This document shows positions 5,363 through 5,440 of a stretch of 5,440 nucleotides of DNA, piece by piece. The notes below the pieces were generated by a model. That model saw only the letters and a list, made by a program, of their open reading frames with translations, did not search any database and had not been told where the DNA came from. The translations under genes and the position numbers were made by a program. How positions within the stretch are numbered: the stretch's first letter is position 1; the number at the start of each line of letters is the position of its first letter. This stretch comes from Lentisphaerota bacterium (GTDB lineage: Bacteria; Verrucomicrobiota; Lentisphaeria; Victivallales; GWF2-50-93), in assembly GCA_025360875.1 (NCBI GenBank), contig JANYBI010000414.1:1-5440 (forward strand). The letters are read 5' to 3'.

Positions 5363-5440
5363 ATGGATTATGAACATAAGGAAATCACTGAAAAAATAAT
5401 CAAGTGCTGTTATAATGTATACAATAAGATGGGATTTGGT
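5363..5440 (+). CDS. GxxExxY family protein, N-terminal fragment (runs off the window)
   Basis: Only 26 codons are visible and they stay open to the last base. The translation begins MDYEHKEITEKII, continues KCCYNVYNKMGFG, and matches the opening of the GxxExxY family (PF13366 / PDDEXK_3 type). Relatives typically read ELTxxIIxxAxxVHxxLGxG, followed by the naming G-x-x-E-x-x-Y motif, which would begin at or just after the window end. The fold is related to PD-(D/E)XK nucleases, but the cellular role is not established. The full protein is normally about 120-140 residues. The fragment is AT-rich like the four-helix-bundle gene. It lies 40 bases after the E1 stop, on the same strand. The start is fixed by AGGA in the upstream repeat. 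The family call rests on a short stretch but a characteristic one. Confidence 0.8.
   Translation, partial: MDYEHKEITEKIIKCCYNVYNKMGFG

Overview
The window looks like a chromosomal piece of a bacterium with moderate GC content. Hand counts on sample lines of the three large genes give well over 50% G+C, while the intergenic spacers and one small gene are much more AT-rich. Nothing fixes the taxonomy. A bacterial GH38 alpha-mannosidase, a DeoR-type regulator, a fused 2-oxo acid dehydrogenase E1, and both a four-helix-bundle (23S-IVS type) gene and a GxxExxY gene would suit an uncultured anaerobe of the Lentisphaerota/Verrucomicrobiota (PVC), Bacteroidota or Spirochaetota kind. That is a low-confidence inference.

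All genes read on the + strand. (1) 1-1382 is the 3' part of a GH38 alpha-mannosidase gene that begins before the window. (2) 1383-1752 is a 370-bp non-coding spacer. It holds a 13-bp perfect hairpin over the mannosidase stop codon, short periodic repeats, a 14-bp palindrome, and an AT-rich block with a plausible promoter. (3) 1753-2523 is a DeoR-family sugar-responsive repressor. (4) 2527-2988 is a 462-bp cassette: an AT-rich four-helix-bundle gene (2574-2954) enclosed by two 35-bp inverted arms. Each arm is four tandem copies of an octamer, GAATCGG plus one variable base. (5) 3019-5322 is a single-chain E1 (alpha plus beta) thiamine-diphosphate 2-oxo acid dehydrogenase. (6) 5332-5440 is the start of a GxxExxY-family gene, preceded by three ACAGGAT repeats and cut by the window end.

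The large genes are ordinary metabolism: glycan trimming, a carbohydrate-type repressor and an oxidative decarboxylase. The striking part is what sits between them. Two small genes of poorly understood families each start a few bases after a host stop codon, and each has an array of 7-base words with 1-2-base spacers on its upstream side. The four-helix-bundle gene also has the mirror-image array downstream, so its transcript could close into a long stem, much like the intervening sequences of 23S rRNA. The spacer before the DeoR gene carries two more word sets of similar style without a gene. These cassettes are the best candidates here for an under-described mobile or RNA-level system.
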